From Actinoplanes italicus (GTDB lineage: Bacteria; Actinomycetota; Actinomycetes; Mycobacteriales; Micromonosporaceae), in NCBI RefSeq assembly GCF_003001815.1, contig NZ_PVMZ01000015.1:124001-188000 (forward strand): DNA of 64,000 bases, read 5' to 3'. The notes beneath the pieces were generated by a model, which saw nothing but the letters and a program-made list of their open reading frames with translations, was not told where the DNA came from and made no database searches. The translations under genes were made by a program, and so were the position numbers. Shown here in pieces: positions 17,013 through 25,538 of this stretch (its first letter is position 1; the number at the start of each line of letters is the position of its first letter).

Positions 17013-18111
17013 TCGTCACGTTGGCCTGGCCGCCGCCCTCGCACATGGTCTGCAGGCCGTACCGTCCGCCGGACCGTTCGAGTTCGTGCAGCAGGCTCAC
17101 CATGAGGCGGGCGCCGGTCGCGCCGAGGGGATGTCCGAGAGCGATCGCCCCGCCGTTGACGTTGACGCGTGCCGGGTCGGCGCCGGTCTCGCGCAGCCAG
17201 GCCAGGACGACGCTCGCGAACGCCTCGTTGATCTCGAAACGGTCGATGTCGCCGACGGTGAGCCCGGTGCGGCGCAGGGCGTGGGCGGTGGCCGGGATCG
17301 GAGCGGTGAGCATGAGGATCGGGTCGTCGCCGCGGGCCGACAGGTGGTGGATGCGGGCTCGGGGGCGCAGGCCGTGGTCCCGGATCGCCTGTGCGCTCGC
17401 GACCAGGAGGGCGGCGGCGCCGTCGGCGATCTGGGAGGACGTGGCGGCCGTGGTGAGACCGCCTTCCCGGAGCGGCTTGAGCGCGGCCATCTTCGCCTCA
17501 CTGGTGTCGCGGCGGGGGCACTCGTCGCTGCCGGGGCCGATGATCTCGTGCACGAAATGTCCGAGTTCGAGAGCGGCGGCGGCCCTGTCGTGACTTCTCA
17601 GCGCGAAAAGCTCCATCTCGTCCCGGCTGATCGCCCACTTCACAGCGATGTCGTCGGCGCTGCGGAACTGTGAGACCTCCTGCTTGCCGTAGCGCTGAAG
17701 CCAGCCATCGCTGCCGGCGTAGGGACCGCCCGGAGCCATCGCGCTGCCGATCGGGACCCGGCTCATGTTCTGCACTCCCCCGGCCACGACCAGATCGGCC
17801 GTGCCGCTCATCACGGCCTGCGCGGCGAAGTGCACGGCCTGCTGCGACGAACCGCACTGCCGGTCCACCGTGACACCGGGAACGTGTTCCGGGAATCCGG
17901 CCGCGAGCCACGCCGTGCGCGCGATGTCGCCGGACTGCGGGCCGATCGTGTCGACGCACCCGAGGATCACGTCGTCGACCGCGGCCGGGTCGACGTCCTC
18001 GAGCACTCCCCTGATCACCAGGGCACCGAGGTCAGCGGGATGCACGGCCGCGAGCAGGCCACCGCGGCGGCCGACCGGGGTGCGCACCGCGCCTGCCAGA
18101 TAAGCCTCCAT
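16996..18111 (-). CDS. fadA6: Thiolase FadA6
   Basis: A 371-residue thiolase with nucleophile Cys in VDRQCGSSQQA (near residue 88), GHPLGATGA and TMCEGGGQANVTIIERL at the C-terminus. Stretches such as IARTAWLAAGFPEHVPGVTV and GTADLVVAGGVQNMS match FadA6 (Rv3556c), the thiolase acting after ring C opening. It is transcribed toward ipdC, with overlapping 3' ends. Its promoter region carries an exact KstR-type rather than KstR2-type operator, shared with the divergent acyl-CoA dehydrogenase gene. Confidence 0.9.
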   Translation of the reverse strand: MEAYLAGAVRTPVGRRGGLLAAVHPADLGALVIRGVLEDVDPAAVDDVILGCVDTIGPQSGDIARTAWLAAGFPEHVPGVTVDRQCGSSQQAVHFAAQAVMSGTADLVVAGGVQNMSRVPIGSAMAPGGPYAGSDGWLQRYGKQEVSQFRSADDIAVKWAISRDEMELFALRSHDRAAAALELGHFVHEIIGPGSDECPRRDTSEAKMAALKPLREGGLTTAATSSQIADGAAALLVASAQAIRDHGLRPRARIHHLSARGDDPILMLTAPIPATAHALRRTGLTVGDIDRFEINEAFASVVLAWLRETGADPARVNVNGGAIALGHPLGATGARLMVSLLHELERSGGRYGLQTMCEGGGQANVTIIERL

Positions 18112-18137
18112 TGTTGACGCCCTCCCGTCACAGCGAG

Positions 18138-18151
18138 TAGAACGTGTTCTA
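18138..18151. promoter_or_regulatory. KstR-type operator (exact), bidirectional
   Basis: TAGAACGTGTTCTA fits TnnAACnnGTTnnA. It is 26 bp from the fadA6 start and 23 bp from the divergent acyl-CoA dehydrogenase start, so one repressor dimer pair could shut both. Confidence 0.85.
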
Positions 18152-18174
18152 ACTTACCGGGATCGGGGTGGCCC

Positions 18175-19308
18175 ATGCACGTCGGATACACGCCCGAGCA
18201 GGAGAAGCTGCGGGCCGCACTTCGGGAGTACTTCGCCGACCTGATGACACCGGACCTGCGCGCCGGGCTGGACGGCGGTGGCGGCGAATACGGCGACGGG
18301 ACCGCGTACCGGCAGATCGTCCGCCGGCTGGGGCGCGACGGCTGGCTGACCATCGGCGGCCGGTCCCGGCTCGAGCAGCTGATCTTCGCGGACGAGGCGG
18401 CACTGGCCGGCGTGCCGGTGCCGTTCCTGACCCTCTACACGGTCGGGCCGACCATCGCCCGGCACGGCACCGAGCAGCAGAGGGCCGAACTCGTGCCACG
18501 GATCGAGGCCGGCGAGGTGCACTTCTCGATCGGCTACTCGGAACCCGGCGCCGGCACCGATCTGGCGGCGCTCAGGACGCGGGCGGTCCGCGACGGTGAC
18601 TCCTACGTGATCAACGGCCAGAAGATGTGGACCAGCCTCATCCAGTACGCCGACTACGTGTGGCTGGCCTGCCGCACCGATCCGGACGCTCCCCGGCACA
18701 AGGGCCTGTCGATGCTCATCGTGCCGACCGACGCGCCAGGGTTCTCCTGGACGCCGGTGCGGACCGTGGCCGGGCCGTCGACCAGCGCCACCTACTACGA
18801 CGACGTGCGGGTGCCGGTGTCCGCCCTGGTCGGTGCCGAGAACCAGGGCTGGCGGCTGATCACCGACCAGCTCAACCACGAGCGTGTCGCCCTCACCTCG
18901 GCCGCTCCCCTGCAGCGGGCGCTGCGCGAGGTCCGGGACTGGGCCGTCGGCACTCAGAAGATCGATCAGGAGTGGGTACGGCTGCATCTGGCCCGGGTCC
19001 ACGCCAAGACCGAGGCGCTGAAGCTGTTCAACTGGCGCGCCTGCGTCACCGACGGCACCCCGGCCGCACCCCGGGCCTCGGCCGGCAAGGTCTACGGCAC
19101 CGAGCTGGCCATCGAGGCGTACCGGCTGCTCATGGAGATCATCGGCCCGGCCGCCACGATCCGCGCCGGCTCGCCGGGCGCGGTCCTGTCCGGGCGCATC
19201 GAGCGGATGTACCGGGCGTCGCTGATCCTCACGTTCGGCGGCGGCGCCAACGAAGTCCAGCGCGACATCATCGCGGCCGGGGCCCTGGGCCTACCGATCC
19301 GGCGATAG
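18175..19308 (+). CDS. Acyl-CoA dehydrogenase, FadE29 (ChsE2)-like
   Basis: A 377-residue ACAD: FSIGYSEPGAGTDLAALRTRAVRDGD, VWLACRTDPDAPRHKGLSMLIV, ATYYDDVRVPVSALVG, WRLITDQLNHERV and a C-terminal LTFGGGANEVQRDIIA, closely following FadE29. FadE28-FadE29 is the heterotetramer that dehydrogenates the three-carbon side chain CoA ester of cholesterol. Compared with my memory of FadE29 about ten residues of the N-terminal WPKEFGG loop are missing (here GWLTIGGRSRLEQLIF). The next gene 48 bp downstream is the partner subunit. Confidence 0.85.
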   Translation: MHVGYTPEQEKLRAALREYFADLMTPDLRAGLDGGGGEYGDGTAYRQIVRRLGRDGWLTIGGRSRLEQLIFADEAALAGVPVPFLTLYTVGPTIARHGTEQQRAELVPRIEAGEVHFSIGYSEPGAGTDLAALRTRAVRDGDSYVINGQKMWTSLIQYADYVWLACRTDPDAPRHKGLSMLIVPTDAPGFSWTPVRTVAGPSTSATYYDDVRVPVSALVGAENQGWRLITDQLNHERVALTSAAPLQRALREVRDWAVGTQKIDQEWVRLHLARVHAKTEALKLFNWRACVTDGTPAAPRASAGKVYGTELAIEAYRLLMEIIGPAATIRAGSPGAVLSGRIERMYRASLILTFGGGANEVQRDIIAAGALGLPIRR

Positions 19309-19356
19309 GCGTTCCGGCGGCTTCGACGACCTTCGTTCCGGCACCGAGGAGGCGAC

Positions 19357-20118
19357 GTGGATTTCGAACCGAGCAGCGAGGCCCGGGAACTGGCCGGGCT
19401 CACCCGTGACCTGGCCGGCTCCGGACGGCCGTTGTGGCCGGCGCTCGCCGAGGCGGGAGTGCTGGCCGCGGCCCTGCCGAAACGCGCCGGCGGCGAGGGC
19501 TACGGCCTGGCCGAGCAGTGCGCGATCCTGATCGAGCTGGGCCGGCACGCCGCCGGCGTCCCGTACCTGTCGTCGATCGTGGTCGCCGCCTCGGCGATCG
19601 CCGAGTTCGGCACCGACGAGCAGGTCGCGACGTGGGCCGCACCGGCCGGGCGCGGCGAGCTGATCGCTCCCTCGGAGGAGGCGGCGCGGATCGCCGGCTC
19701 GGCCTGGATACGCGGACGGCTCGTCATCGGGGCCGCCGCCTACCAGCTCGGCGTCGCCGAACGGGCCCTGGAGATGACCGCCGCCTACGCCCGGGAGCGG
19801 GTCCAGTTCGAGCGGCCGATCGGTTCGTTCCAGGCCGTCTCGCAACGGCTCGCCGACGCATGGATCGACGTGGAGGCGCTGCGGCTCACCGTCTGGCAGG
19901 CGGCCGGGCGGCCCGAGCCCGCCGAGGCCGCGACCGCCGGGTTCTGGGCCGCCGAGGCCGGGCACCGGGTCCTGCACACCGCGGTCCACGTGCACGGCGG
20001 CGTCGGGATCGACATGGACTATCCGCTGCACCGCTACTTCCTGGCCGCCGAGGAGCACGAGTTCCTGATCGGCGGTGCCACCGCCCAACTTCTCGACCTG
20101 GCCGAGGTGCTGCCGTGA
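19357..20118 (+). CDS. Shortened acyl-CoA dehydrogenase subunit, FadE28 (ChsE1)-like
   Basis: A 253-residue ACAD relative, about 85 shorter than FadE28. The N-terminal helical domain (residues 1-110) runs almost directly into the C-terminal helical domain (RLVIGAAAYQLGVAERALEM, RVQFERPIGSFQAVSQRLAD, VHVHGGVGIDMDYPLHRYF). The middle beta-domain is absent without any frameshift in the DNA. The C-terminal domain keeps the dimer and FAD-contact motifs. Start GTG 19357 follows GAGGCGAC. It is in the FadE29 operon and its stop overlaps the next gene in GTGA, so it is expressed. A structural-partner role is likely. Confidence 0.78.
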   Translation: MDFEPSSEARELAGLTRDLAGSGRPLWPALAEAGVLAAALPKRAGGEGYGLAEQCAILIELGRHAAGVPYLSSIVVAASAIAEFGTDEQVATWAAPAGRGELIAPSEEAARIAGSAWIRGRLVIGAAAYQLGVAERALEMTAAYARERVQFERPIGSFQAVSQRLADAWIDVEALRLTVWQAAGRPEPAEAATAGFWAAEAGHRVLHTAVHVHGGVGIDMDYPLHRYFLAAEEHEFLIGGATAQLLDLAEVLP

Positions 20119-20984
20119 AATTCACTCTGGGAATCGCTCTGAGTCCGCTCGACCAGCTGACCGAGCTTGCCCGTACCGCAGAAGATGTCGGCTTCTCCTC
20201 GATCGCGCTGCCGGACTCACTCTTCTACTCGGAGCACGTGTCGGCCTCGTATCCCTACACACCGGACGGCAGCCGGTTCTGGAACGCGGACACGCCCTGG
20301 CCGGACCCGATGGTCGCGGCCGGCGCGATGGGCGCTGTCACGTCGACGGTCCGCTTCTACACGCAGGTCCTCAAGCTCGACCCGCGCAACCCGCTGCTGC
20401 TGGCCCGGCAGATCGGCACGGTCGCGGTGCTCACCGGCAACCGGTTCGGCCTCGGGGTGGGGCTCGGCTGGTCGCCCGAGGAGTCGTACTGGTGCGGGAC
20501 CGCCTTCTCCGACCGCGGTGTGCGCGCCGACGAGTCCATCGAGATCATCCGCCGGATCCTGGCCGGTGGCATGGTCTCCTTCCACGGCAAGCACTTCACC
20601 TTCGAGAAGCTGCAGATGAGCCCGGCGCCGACCGAGCCGGTCCCGATCTACGTGGGCGGGCACACCGAGCCGGCGCTGCGGCGGGCCGCCCGGATCGGCG
20701 ACGGCTGGTCGTCGGCGATGATCGGTTTCGACGATCTGCGGTCGGTGATCGAGCGGCTGCGTGTGCTGCGTACCGAACACGGCCGGGCCGACCTGCCGTT
20801 CGAGATCCAGGCGGTCTGCATCGACCGGCCCGGCCTCGACGGCTTCCGGCAGCAGGCGGAGATCGGCGTCACCGACGCCATCGTCGTACCTTGGCGCCGC
20901 TTCGACGCCACGCTGCAGGAGAAGCGCGACGCTCTGCACCGCTTCGCCGAGCGCTTCATCGAGCCGCTGCGCGACGGGCGGTAG
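20115..20984 (+). CDS. LLM-class F420-dependent oxidoreductase
   Basis: A 289-residue luciferase-like monooxygenase-fold protein with FGLGVGLGWSPEESYWCG, SFHGKHFTFEKLQMSPAP and PIYVGGHTEPALRRAARIGDGW, the usual F420-binding family pattern. GTG 20115 overlaps the stop of the FadE28-like gene, placing it in the KstR-controlled side-chain operon. It presumably reduces or oxidises a steroid-derived intermediate with F420; it is a different subfamily from the 3775-4815 protein. Substrate unknown. Confidence 0.82.
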   Translation: MKFTLGIALSPLDQLTELARTAEDVGFSSIALPDSLFYSEHVSASYPYTPDGSRFWNADTPWPDPMVAAGAMGAVTSTVRFYTQVLKLDPRNPLLLARQIGTVAVLTGNRFGLGVGLGWSPEESYWCGTAFSDRGVRADESIEIIRRILAGGMVSFHGKHFTFEKLQMSPAPTEPVPIYVGGHTEPALRRAARIGDGWSSAMIGFDDLRSVIERLRVLRTEHGRADLPFEIQAVCIDRPGLDGFRQQAEIGVTDAIVVPWRRFDATLQEKRDALHRFAERFIEPLRDGR

Positions 20985-20994
20985 CTTTGGTGTG

Positions 20995-21468
20995 GTGACC
21001 GATGTGCCTTTTCACGCCGACGGCCCGGCGCCCGGCGTCGACCTGAGCCTGTTCGGCCGCTTCACCGGGTCGTGGGCGCTCGACTGCACCGAACACGAAC
21101 CCGACGGCAGCACCACCGTCCGGCGCGGCGAATGGCATTTCGGGTACGCCCTCGGCGGCCACGCCACCACCGACGTCTGGATCCTGCCCGGCGTCGAGCA
21201 CGGCGTCAGCATCCGCTTCCCCGACCCGTCGGCGGGACCCGGCGTCTGGCGTTCCACCTGGGTCGGCCCGGGCCGGCGCCGCGTGCACACATTCCTGGCC
21301 GCGCCCTCCGGCGACGGCATCGTCCTCGACGGCGGCGACCTGCGCTGGACGTTCTCCGACCTGGCGCCGGCAACCGGTTCGCCGGACACCTTCCGGTGGC
21401 GCAACGAGGCCCGCGACCCCGGCGGCGGGTGGCGACTTCAGCAGACCTTCGAGGTTTGGCGGACATAA
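20995..21468 (+). CDS. Hypothetical beta-barrel-like protein in sterol operon
   Basis: A 157-residue protein starting at GTG 20995 (or GTG 20992), ten bases after the LLM gene stop. The pattern of alternating short strands (GRFTGSWALDCTEHEPDG, RRGEWHFGYALGGHATTDVWI, WRSTWVGPGRRRVHTFLA, WRLQQTFEVWRT) looks like a lipocalin/DUF1579-type closed barrel that could bind a hydrophobic ligand. I do not recognise a named family. Position as last gene of the FadE29/28 operon suggests a sterol-related role. No signal peptide. Confidence 0.7.
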   Translation: MTDVPFHADGPAPGVDLSLFGRFTGSWALDCTEHEPDGSTTVRRGEWHFGYALGGHATTDVWILPGVEHGVSIRFPDPSAGPGVWRSTWVGPGRRRVHTFLAAPSGDGIVLDGGDLRWTFSDLAPATGSPDTFRWRNEARDPGGGWRLQQTFEVWRT

Positions 21469-21723
21469 CCCCCTTCTTGCGGTACGCGTGAAGCGGCTCT
21501 CGATCCGCTAGGTGCTTCACCGGCTGCGACGCTGGCGCGATGCCGTGGACCGCCGCCCACCCGCCATGCCCACCCGCCACGCCCACCGGTCACCGGCCAC
21601 CCGCGCCAGTCACCGGTCACGGCCTGATGGCAACTCGCGCAGTTTCTGCCAGCAGCCTCACGACCAACCGACGAGGCCGGCGCCCCTCCGCTCCCTGGTG
21701 ACCCACGACTCGCCGGCGGACAC

Positions 21724-22403
21724 AGGCCACCACGCTGTCGAGCGAAATGCTTCGCGTGGTGACGCGCGGCCCGCCCACGGGCGCAGATCACCACGCTGCC
21801 GAGCAGAACGCCTCACGTGGCCACCCACGGCCCGCCCGGGCGCAGATCACCACGCGGCCGGGCGAAACGCCTCACGTGGTGACGCGCGGCCCACCCACGG
21901 GCGCAGATCACCACGCGGCCGGGCGAAACGCCTCACGTGGTGACGCGCGGCCCACCCACGGGCGCAGATCACCACGCTGCCGAGCAGAACGCCTCACGTG
22001 GTGACGCGCGGCCCACCCACGGGCGCAGATCACCACGCTGCCGAGCAGAACGCCTCACGTGGCCACCCACGGCCCGCCCGGGCGCAGATCACCACGCGGC
22101 CGAGCAAAGCGCCTCACGTGGTGACGCGCGGCCCACCCACGGGCGCAGATCACCACGCTGCCGAGCAAAGCGCCTCGCGTGGTGACGCGCGGCCCACCCA
22201 CGGGCGCAGATCACCACGCGGCCGAGCAAAGCGCCTCACGTGGTGACGCGCGGCCCACCCACGGGCGCAGATCACCACGCTGCCGAGCAGAACGCCTCGC
22301 GTGGTGACGTGCGGCTCGCCCGCGGGCGCAGATCACCACGGTGCCGGGCGGCAGGCTTCGCGTGGTGATGTGTCGTGTGGGCTCACCGCAAGTCACCACG
22401 CGG
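21724..22403. repeat. Tandem array, about 11 units of 61 bp (some 59)
   Basis: Units begin with GATCACCACG at 21786, 21845, 21906, 21967, 22028, 22087, 22148, 22209, 22270 and 22329, with degenerate units at each end. Each unit also carries CGTGGTGAC about 30 bp later, so inverted TCACCAC/GTGGTGA motifs alternate along the array and could fold into a row of hairpins. No real gene is visible from 21469 to 22441. The array lies between two convergent genes. A second array with the same period is at 53553-53837. Confidence 0.9.
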
Positions 22404-22441
22404 TTTGAGGGTGAGGGCCTGCGAATCGGGCGTCGCGGAGT

Positions 22442-22909
22442 TCAGGAGTCGGAGACCCTGTGGCCATGCCTTGTCGCCTGCTCGTAAGCGTGGATCACGC
22501 GGGCGGTCGGGTCGGGGGCGGCCGGATCGGTGAGGCGGTCGGTCAGTAGGAAGTCGGGCAGGCTGAAGTCGGGCGAGCTGAAGTCGGGCTGGTGCCGTTC
22601 CGAGAGAAAGAACGTTCCGCCTCGGAGGGTGGGGTTCCAGCCCAGTTGCAGGCCATACCGGATCAGAGCCCTGATGTCGGACGGCACCGGATAGGCGCCG
22701 TCGGTAGCGCACACGCTCCACGGGCTGGGCCAGGTGCGGGAGAGCAGGTCGGCCTGCAGAGAACGACCGTTCTTTCCACCGCCCCAGACCCGCACACGGA
22801 TGCAGCGGTGACAGTCGGAGCCACCGCGCACGTGGCCGATCTCCGCCCACCAGGTGAAATCGACTCCGTCGACATGCAGCCGCCGCAATCGCACTCGCGT
22901 CATCTTCAT
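22442..22909 (-). CDS. Hypothetical protein, probable cytosolic
   Basis: A 155-residue protein from ATG 22909 (RVRLRRLHVDGVDFTWWAEIGHVRGGSDCHR, CIRVRVWGGGKNGRSLQADLL, then a basic tail ending HRVSDS). It contains a cluster of Trp and a Cys-rich stretch (DCHRCIRV), and the middle segment IRALIRYGLQLGWNP suggests a helix. It resembles an uncharacterised actinobacterial family I have seen but cannot name. Frames continue upstream through the GGCAGGCCC repeats, but that part is low complexity and unlikely to be translated. Confidence 0.6.
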   Translation of the reverse strand: MKMTRVRLRRLHVDGVDFTWWAEIGHVRGGSDCHRCIRVRVWGGGKNGRSLQADLLSRTWPSPWSVCATDGAYPVPSDIRALIRYGLQLGWNPTLRGGTFFLSERHQPDFSSPDFSLPDFLLTDRLTDPAAPDPTARVIHAYEQATRHGHRVSDS

Positions 22910-23056
22910 CTCCAAGAGCCAGCGGAACAGGAACCTGCAGCCCGGGAACCAACCAGCCAGGGGCCAGCGGCCCGCAAGCCAGCGGCTCGCAAGCCAGCGA
23001 GCCGAAACCAACGGCCCGCAAACCTGCGGCCCGCAGCCAGAACCGGCGGGCACGGA

Positions 23057-23321
23057 AACCGGCAGGCCCACAAACCGGCAGGCCCGCAACCGGCAGGCCC
23101 ACAAACCGGCAGGCCCGCAACCGGCAGGCCCACAAACCGGCAGGCCCGCAACCGGCAGGCCCGGAGACCGGCAGGCCCGCAACCGGCAGGCCCGGAGACC
23201 GGCAGGCCCGGAACCGGCAGGCCCGGAGACCGGCAGGCCCGGAGACCGGCAGGCCCGGAGACCGGCAGGCCCGGAGACCGGCAGGCCCGGAGACCGGCAG
23301 GCCCGGAGACCGGCAGGCCCG
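23057..23321. repeat. 15/16-bp minisatellite, about 18 units
   Basis: The core CCGGCAGGCCC is followed by CACAAA, CGCAA or GGAGA variants, the first half alternating 16 and 15 bp and the second half nearly uniform at 16 bp. Related degenerate GGCCCGCAAGCCAGC repeats precede it from about 22960. From 22910 to 23469 I see no credible gene. Confidence 0.85.
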
Positions 23322-23469
23322 GGGAGCAGGGGAGCCGAAGCCGCGGCCACTCGATCCGGATTCGCGGTAGGCGGCAGCGGACACCAGGCATCAGTCCCCG
23401 CCTGGCACAGAAGCTAACAACGGCCGACCGGGCCTGTCGTGCGGGTTTTCCCGCCTTTACGATCTTGCG

Positions 23470-24507
23470 ATGCTCTTCCTCGCCAAAGTCCTGGTCCGCC
23501 GGATCATCGGTGGGCCACTGCCCACACTGCCCGAGTTCGAGGGGGATGCCGGCCTGTTCAACCCGGACCAGGTGTCGCGGGAGGCACGGGAACGGGTGCT
23601 GCGCGACGGCGACTGGCGGGCGGCCCGGGACGCGATCGAGGCCGCGGGTGACGACTGGGATCTGCGGGGCCATCGGATCGGGGTGTTCGCCGGCCTGGCC
23701 GCGGAGGACGACGAGTGGTTCGACGGCTGGATGCGGGCTGAACCGTCGGACCCGGCGGCTGCTCTGATCTGGGCCAACGTGCTGGCCGGGCGGGCCGGTG
23801 CTGCGCGGGGCTCCGGCAAGGCGTCACAGACGTCCGACGAGCAGTTCCACAGCTACCACGTGCTGTCCGAGAAGGCCGTCGACGCGGGCGTGCGGGCGCT
23901 GGAACTGGCCTCGCCGAACGACCCCGGGCCGGTCGTGCTGCTGATGGGCAGGGCGTTCTCCGGCGGCATCGGCGGGCTGGACGAGCTGTACGCCGAGGCG
24001 GTACGCCGTGACCCGCACAACTTCGCCGCCCACGACACCGCGCTGACGCTGCGCTGCCAGAAGTGGTACGGCTCGCACCAGCAGATGTTCCAGATCGCCC
24101 GGGACGCGGCCGAGGCGGCGCCGCCCGGCCACAGGACGGTGCTGCTTCCGCTGGTCGCCCACATCGAGTACGCGCTGCTGGAGTTCGCCTGGGAGGAGGA
24201 GAAGGACTACGACCAGACGTTGCGGGACGCGAAGAACTACTTCACCAGTCCGGCGGTGATGCGTGACATCGACAGGTGGATCGCCAAGTGGCGGGCGGCC
24301 GAGCCGTCGACGGTCGGCGCGACGGGTGTCCGGCAGTGGATGGCGATGTACTACAGCCTGATCGGCAACAGGGCCGAGGCGAAGCGGGTGTTCGACGAGA
24401 TCGGGCCCTATGTGCGTCCGAAGGTCGGCTGGCACTGGCTGTGGGGAGAGAAGAAGTACGGGTATCTCAAGAGCTGGTGGTGGGCGAACGGGGTTGGCCG
24501 GAACTGA
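23470..24507 (+). CDS. DUF4034-like repeat-helical protein
   Basis: A 345-residue soluble, mostly helical protein: FLAKVLVRRIIGG at the N-terminus, WRAARDAIEAAGDDWDLRGHRIG, WFDGWMRAEPSDPAAALIWANVLAG, DEQFHSYHVLSEKAVDAGVRALELA and a late MAMYYSLIGNRAEAKRVFDEIG. The tetratricopeptide-like helices and the WxRAEP..WANVLAGRA pattern recall DUF4034 proteins. Function unknown. It converges on the zinc alcohol dehydrogenase with stop codons abutting at 24507/24508, and has no KstR box, so it is probably unrelated to sterol use. Confidence 0.75.
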   Translation: MLFLAKVLVRRIIGGPLPTLPEFEGDAGLFNPDQVSREARERVLRDGDWRAARDAIEAAGDDWDLRGHRIGVFAGLAAEDDEWFDGWMRAEPSDPAAALIWANVLAGRAGAARGSGKASQTSDEQFHSYHVLSEKAVDAGVRALELASPNDPGPVVLLMGRAFSGGIGGLDELYAEAVRRDPHNFAAHDTALTLRCQKWYGSHQQMFQIARDAAEAAPPGHRTVLLPLVAHIEYALLEFAWEEEKDYDQTLRDAKNYFTSPAVMRDIDRWIAKWRAAEPSTVGATGVRQWMAMYYSLIGNRAEAKRVFDEIGPYVRPKVGWHWLWGEKKYGYLKSWWWANGVGRN

Positions 24508-25482
24508 TCAGAGGACGACGACGGCCCGGCCGGTCAGGGAACCGGCTGCGAGCTTGGCGTACGCCTGGTCGATCTCGCCGAAGGTGAACTCCTCGACCTG
24601 GTTGCGGATCAGTCCGGCGCGGGCCAGGGCGATCACGTCCTGCGCGTCGGCGATCGACGAACCCTGGAAGGTGAACACTTCGCCGTCGCGGGGCAGTGTG
24701 GAGAACCAGGGGCCGCGCAGTTTGCCGCCGGACGAGCCGATCAGGCCGTACGCGCCGCCGGTCCCCACGGCGGCGATTCCGGCCGCGATCGTCTCGTCGG
24801 TGCCGACGAAGTCCAGCACGACGTCGGCCCGGATCCCGTCGGGAGTGTCCGCCGAGGACTGCGCGCCCACCGAAACCGCGTAGGAGCGTCGGGCGGGCAG
24901 CGGGTCGACCGCGATGACGTGGGCGGCGGTGAGCACGCGCAGGAACTGGACGGCGAACGCGCCGAGACCGCCCGCACCGACGACTACGGCCGTGTTCCCC
25001 GCGGTGATACGGGGCAACGCACGCCGTACCGCGTGGTAGGCGGTGGCTCCGGCGTCGGTCAGCGGCCCGGCGGTCCGTGGGTCGAGGTCACCGAGGGGCA
25101 GCAGCGCCCGGCGGTCGCTCACGACGACGTACGGCGCCAGGCCGCCGTCGCGTCCGTAGCCGCGGCCGGCCAGCCCTCGCGGGCAGCCGCTGTCCTGTCC
25201 GCGCACGCAGAGCCGGCAGGTTCCGCAGGAGGTGGGTGACACGAGCGCGACCGGCTCGCCGGTGTCGGCGATCCAGCCGGCGGTCTCGTGGCCGAGGGTG
25301 AACGGCATCCGCCAGCCGAGTGCCTCGCCCGCTTCCCGGGGGATGTGCCGCATGGTGAGGTCGGACCGGCACAGCCCGCATCCGGCCACCTTGACGAGCA
25401 CCTCGCCGGGGCCCGGTTCGGGGTCCGGCACCTCGACCGGGCGCGCCTGCGCGCCCCACTCCGTCATCCGATACGCCAGCAC
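24508..25482 (-). CDS. Zinc-containing alcohol dehydrogenase
   Basis: A 324-residue medium-chain dehydrogenase. Catalytic zinc site GCGLCRSDL and GHETAG, structural zinc cysteines CGTCRLCVRGQDSGC (about residues 86-100), NAD motif GAGGLG (about 167-172). A near-perfect KstR box lies 12 bp upstream of the ATG, and the divergent Rv3531c-like operon has an exact one, so the gene belongs to the sterol regulon. Likely role: oxidation of a sterol-derived alcohol. It differs from the 359-residue enzyme at 4818-5897, so the region has two such dehydrogenases. Confidence 0.82.
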   Translation of the reverse strand: MLAYRMTEWGAQARPVEVPDPEPGPGEVLVKVAGCGLCRSDLTMRHIPREAGEALGWRMPFTLGHETAGWIADTGEPVALVSPTSCGTCRLCVRGQDSGCPRGLAGRGYGRDGGLAPYVVVSDRRALLPLGDLDPRTAGPLTDAGATAYHAVRRALPRITAGNTAVVVGAGGLGAFAVQFLRVLTAAHVIAVDPLPARRSYAVSVGAQSSADTPDGIRADVVLDFVGTDETIAAGIAAVGTGGAYGLIGSSGGKLRGPWFSTLPRDGEVFTFQGSSIADAQDVIALARAGLIRNQVEEFTFGEIDQAYAKLAAGSLTGRAVVVL

Positions 25483-25493
25483 GTCCTCCAGAT

Positions 25494-25507
25494 TGGAACG
25501 TGTTATC
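25494..25507. promoter_or_regulatory. KstR-type operator (one mismatch)
   Basis: TGGAACGTGTTATC matches TnnAACnnGTTnnA except for the last base. It is 12 bp from the alcohol dehydrogenase start at 25482. Confidence 0.7.
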
Positions 25508-25513
25508 GCGGTC

Positions 25514-25532
25514 GGTCAATGGGACATTGACC
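25514..25532. promoter_or_regulatory. Inverted repeat between two KstR boxes
   Basis: GGTCAAT (25514-25520) and its exact complement ATTGACC (25526-25532) flank GGGAC. It is midway between the KstR boxes of the divergent pair and may bind a second regulator or overlap the promoters. Confidence 0.5.
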
Positions 25533-25538
25533 GGAAAC

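Noticed and set aside
21724..22403. CRISPR array
   Set aside because: Whole 61-bp units are repeated, including the parts that would be spacers, and no cas genes are near.
22383..23384. Long minus-strand reading frame across the GGCAGGCCC repeats
   Set aside because: Most of it is repeat-encoded low-complexity peptide open in several frames; only the segment from ATG 22909 looks like a protein.
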